Of a stretch of DNA of 7,936 nt, positions 5,811-7,936 are shown piece by piece. This stretch comes from Treponema sp. (GTDB lineage: Bacteria; Spirochaetota; Spirochaetia; Treponematales; Breznakiellaceae). The notes beneath the pieces are model-generated. The model saw only the letters and a program-made list of their open reading frames with translations, searched no databases and was not told the origin of the DNA. The stretch covers positions 1 to 7,936 of the forward strand of contig JAITAW010000212.1 of assembly GCA_031283905.1 (NCBI GenBank). Direction: 5' to 3'. Numbering within the stretch: the first letter of the stretch is position 1; each line of letters opens with the position of its first letter. The translations under genes were made by a program, and so were the position numbers.

Positions 5811-6439
5811 AACTCTTTCTTCACTCAAGCGTTTCCGGTTCCAACAACTGTTATGTGCTGGGAACCGATCCCGGGTACGGGAAACAGGTCGCCATTATCA
5901 TCGATCCCGGCCACACCGATCAAAAAATCATTGACTTCATCGAGGACAACAACTACACGCTCGCCGGCATCCTCGTTACGCACGATCACTTTAACCACGT
6001 TCGGGGGATCAACACCCTTAAACGCTTGTATCATCCCGATATTTACGCGGTAAATCCGGTAATCGCGGAACAGAAAACCGTTATGATACGGGACGGCGAT
6101 ATTTTTTTGATTCCCCCGTTCCGCATTGAGGCTTTTTCCGTACCCGGTCACGCCACAGACTCGGTGATTTACAATATCGAAAACCTGCTTTTTACCGGAG
6201 ATTCGCTTTCAGCTGGCCTTGTGGGAAAAACGTTTAGCCTCTATGGGGCGAAGATCCAGATAAACGCGCTGCAAAGCAAGATCTTTTCGTTGCCGGGCGA
6301 TTATGTGGTGCTGCCGGGTCATGGACCGCCTTCTTCCCTTGATGTGGAACGGCAATTGAACGTGGGAATCCAGCTTTACACGCAGAAGGTGAAACACCGC
6401 TCATCGTTCACGGTAGATACGGTAGACGTGGATTTGTAG
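5807..6439 (+). CDS. metallo-beta-lactamase-fold hydrolase, glyoxalase II-like
   Basis: The 210-residue cytoplasmic protein has the MBL-fold motifs in order: THDHFNH (residues 58-64), PGHATDS (113-119, H115), FTGDS (129-133, D132) and LPGHGPPS (169-176, H172). This is the layout of hydroxyacylglutathione hydrolase-like thioester hydrolases, though the substrate cannot be told. One oddity is that the HxHxDH motif reads H59-D-H61-F-N63-H64, so the Asp that normally binds the second metal is Asn. That may alter metal content or indicate a different subfamily. I chose GTG 5807 as the start, not ATG 5780. It gives the usual MKLFLHxSVSGxxNCYxLG opening, has GAGG at 5796-5799 (7-base spacing), and overlaps the preceding stop as GTGA. 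Translation is therefore probably coupled to the pentapeptide-repeat gene. The stop is TAG at 6437-6439. Confidence 0.9.
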   Translation: MKLFLHSSVSGSNNCYVLGTDPGYGKQVAIIIDPGHTDQKIIDFIEDNNYTLAGILVTHDHFNHVRGINTLKRLYHPDIYAVNPVIAEQKTVMIRDGDIFLIPPFRIEAFSVPGHATDSVIYNIENLLFTGDSLSAGLVGKTFSLYGAKIQINALQSKIFSLPGDYVVLPGHGPPSSLDVERQLNVGIQLYTQKVKHRSSFTVDTVDVDL

Positions 6440-6456
6440 ATGAGCAAAGACACAAA

Positions 6457-6678
6457 GGGTATATCCCGGGACGGGGAGATATCGCAGCGTTACACGGAAG
6501 CGCCGCCGCGTTGCTGAAGATCGCCGGGGACGACCCCGCCGTGGGCTTCTACTTCGTGCCGTCAAGCGGCGACCCCACGGACATCGTGGTCAACAACCCG
6601 GCTGAAGTCAGCGCCGTGATCCCCGCGCTGACTGCGGGCGCGGGGCGGGCGCGGATCACCCACGCAGTACAGCACTAA
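6457..6678 (+). pseudogene. orphan fragment of a DUF4469-type (Ig-like) domain protein
   Basis: This frame has no start codon of its own and runs back into the MBL gene in another frame. It reads GYIPGRGDIAALHG, then LLKIAGDDPAVGFYFVPSSG, then DIVVNNPAEVSAVIPALTAG and RARITHAVQH before TAA 6676-6678. The order PG..G..KIAG..P..G..F, then VVNNP, then PALxAG is how I remember the C-terminal DUF4469 Ig-like domain, which follows an HU-like DNA-binding domain in spirochaete and Bacteroidetes proteins. The N-terminal part and the end of the domain are missing. It begins within about 20 bases of the MBL stop and ends 16 bases from the IS4 remnant, so it is probably debris brought in by rearrangement. 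The family assignment is from memory of the pattern. Confidence 0.55.
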
Positions 6679-6693
6679 ACTTGGCCCACAGAT

Positions 6694-7766
6694 TCACGCG
6701 AGGTACTTCGGGAGTACATCACTAGGATCCCGTTTCGGCCCTCCCAATTGTCCAAGATAATCTACCGCTTCTTTTATCGTATACGGCTTCTTCGATTCTT
6801 TCCGGGCCTTGTTCGCCCACAAATACGGCAGTTTCCGCTCATCTTCACCCAACAGGAGGGAACAGGCAGGCGGGGCGTAAGCCGTCCCGCATAGGCCATG
6901 TTTAGTATCATTACCGCGATAGTTGAGTACATCAGGATAAGCGCCGTCGTTTTGTTATGCTCGCTCCTGTAACTTCTCTATCGCGCACCCGCTTTTAAGC
7001 ACATAGTGAAACCGTTCTATCTTCCACCGCCGCGTATAATACCCGACATACTCATACGCTTCTTCCGCGCTGTTCACCGGTTCACTCGTTGCCGGAAAAC
7101 ATTCTACCGGCCTCTTCCCTGCGGGAGCCTTCTCTTCCTTCACATACATAACCCGCAAATCAACCGCGTCAGGCAACGCTTTAATTTTGTCCAATATCTG
7201 CGGCCATTTTACCGGATACGACGCGTACCTTATCTGTAATACCGCATCCCTCTCCGGTATACCGCTCCGGCTGTCCCGGGGAAGCCTTACTTCAACCCTC
7301 CCCTGACACCGCTTCTTCCCTATCTCATCCAGTATCCGCTTGTTTTCCATCGTCATCCGGTTCTGTACTATCCTGATGAGTACCGGTTCTTTCAGCGACC
7401 GCGCCCTGGCGAACAACTCATCGGACTTTAGTCCGCCATATCCCCTTCCCAGTCACAGACCGTTATCACCTTGAATCTGTGGGGAATGTCCGCCGTACTC
7501 CGCTCCAGACTTTCAAGCCGCCGAAAACTCTTCTGTTCCTCTATCGACCACGCCTTCTCGCTCTCATGGCTTGCCGGTTCATCCTTCGGCTCGGGCCGAT
7601 TGTAACTTGACCGGTCCAATACCCTCAACACCGGCCCGTCAGCGGCCGCCGCCGGACAACTATGGATATTAACCCTCGGCGTCTTGCCGCCGATATACCC
7701 TATCCCCCCGATCTTCAGGCGCGTATCGTAGTTAACCCCGGTGGTATCCTGTACCGCTAGGATGTA
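6694..7766 (-). pseudogene. decayed IS4-family transposase
   Basis: Read on the minus strand in pieces, this is one IS4-type DDE transposase without its N-terminus. Piece one (7766-7428) begins YILAVQDTTGVNYDTR with the first catalytic Asp and reaches VCDWEGDM with the second, where the family normally has DREGD. Piece two (about 7419-6958) resumes at ELFARARSLKEPVLIRIVQN. It carries the third acidic residue in the Y-R-E-K signature YYTRRWKIERFHYVLKSG. Piece three (about 6955-6870) gives KTTALILMYSTIAVMILNMA. Piece four (about 6865-6694) gives LLLGEDERKLPYLWANKA through IKEAVDYLGQLGGPKRDPSD and stops at TGA 6696-6694, without the usual C-terminal tail. The three breaks are frameshifts at about 7420, 6957 and 6865. 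The first comes with a short palindromic insertion. Neither terminal inverted repeat is identifiable. It is inactive. Confidence 0.8.
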
Positions 7767-7770
7767 CCCC

Positions 7771-7936
7771 CATGTTCAACTATTCACCGTATCATCGCTT
7801 CCCGATGTCCGGGGAAAACTTGAAAAACGGAATGATCTCGTTCCGCCGGGGCTTGGCAATCACCGTGTATTTCCTGTCCCATGCCCCGGCGAACTCCTCC
7901 GGGGCTTCGCGGGCCGATTCGGCGGACGGGGACGGA
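7771..7936 (-). pseudogene. fragment of an IS256/Mutator-type transposase, cut by the window edge
   Basis: From the right edge, a minus-strand frame reads ESAREAPEEFAGAWDRKYTV, then IAKPRRNEIIPFFKFSPDIG, then KR, stop, YGE, stop, LNM. This lines up with the IS256 pattern of an EEF..W..KYP..K..R segment, then EEIIPFF.FPPEIRK..YTTNA.ESLN. Here the YTTNA part is shortened and two codons have become stops (TGA and TAG), so this copy is dead. It ends at about 7771, immediately beside the truncated start of the IS4 remnant, so one element was probably cut by a deletion or by insertion of the other. The rest of the gene, if present, lies beyond 7936. Confidence 0.7.

Noticed and set aside
6440..6517. 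25-codon frame from the ATG directly after the MBL stop
   Set aside because: It has no separate ribosome site, and the DUF4469-like homology in this stretch lies in a different frame.
1..7936. CRISPR array, tRNA, rRNA or replication origin
   Set aside because: No regularly spaced direct repeats, cloverleaf, conserved rRNA segments or origin-like iterons were seen on either strand.

Overview
The window most resembles part of a host-associated spirochaete chromosome, with the Treponema group as best guess. This rests on four things: the gene order gcvT-gcvH-gcvPA-gcvPB with a split P-protein, a DUF4469-type fragment, a phenylalanine-rich pentapeptide-repeat protein, and many decayed insertion sequences of the IS110, IS4 and IS256 families. 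The assignment is inference; no rRNA or other marker gene is present.

Layout. Positions 1-353 are AT-rich and nearly empty, with at most a 34-codon ORF at 277-381. Positions 354-4729 carry, on the minus strand, a complete set of glycine cleavage genes: gcvT (T-protein), gcvH (lipoyl H-protein), and gcvPA and gcvPB (the two P-protein subunits). Together with a dihydrolipoamide dehydrogenase encoded elsewhere, they would convert glycine to CO2, NH3, NADH and 5,10-methylene-tetrahydrofolate. gcvH, gcvPA and gcvPB are packed tightly (4-bp gap, then 1-bp overlap). The 104-bp gcvT-gcvH spacer holds a perfectly nested inverted-repeat structure (3567-3625) that folds as a three-way junction with no unpaired junction bases. 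It is the most striking unexplained element here.

Directly upstream of gcvT lies an eroded IS110-type transposase fragment (about 4791-5045, plus strand), so the original operon leader may have been displaced. Next, on the plus strand, comes a two-gene unit. The first gene is a pentapeptide-repeat beta-helix protein with an N-terminal Cys/His cluster (5223-5810). The second is a metallo-beta-lactamase-fold hydrolase (5807-6439), joined to the first by a 4-bp GTGA overlap. A good sigma70-like promoter sits so close to the first gene that its transcript would be leaderless or nearly so.

From 6440 to the right edge the DNA is a graveyard. It holds an orphan DUF4469-type domain fragment (plus), an IS4-family transposase broken by several frameshifts (minus), and an IS256/Mutator-type transposase fragment (minus) that runs off the window.
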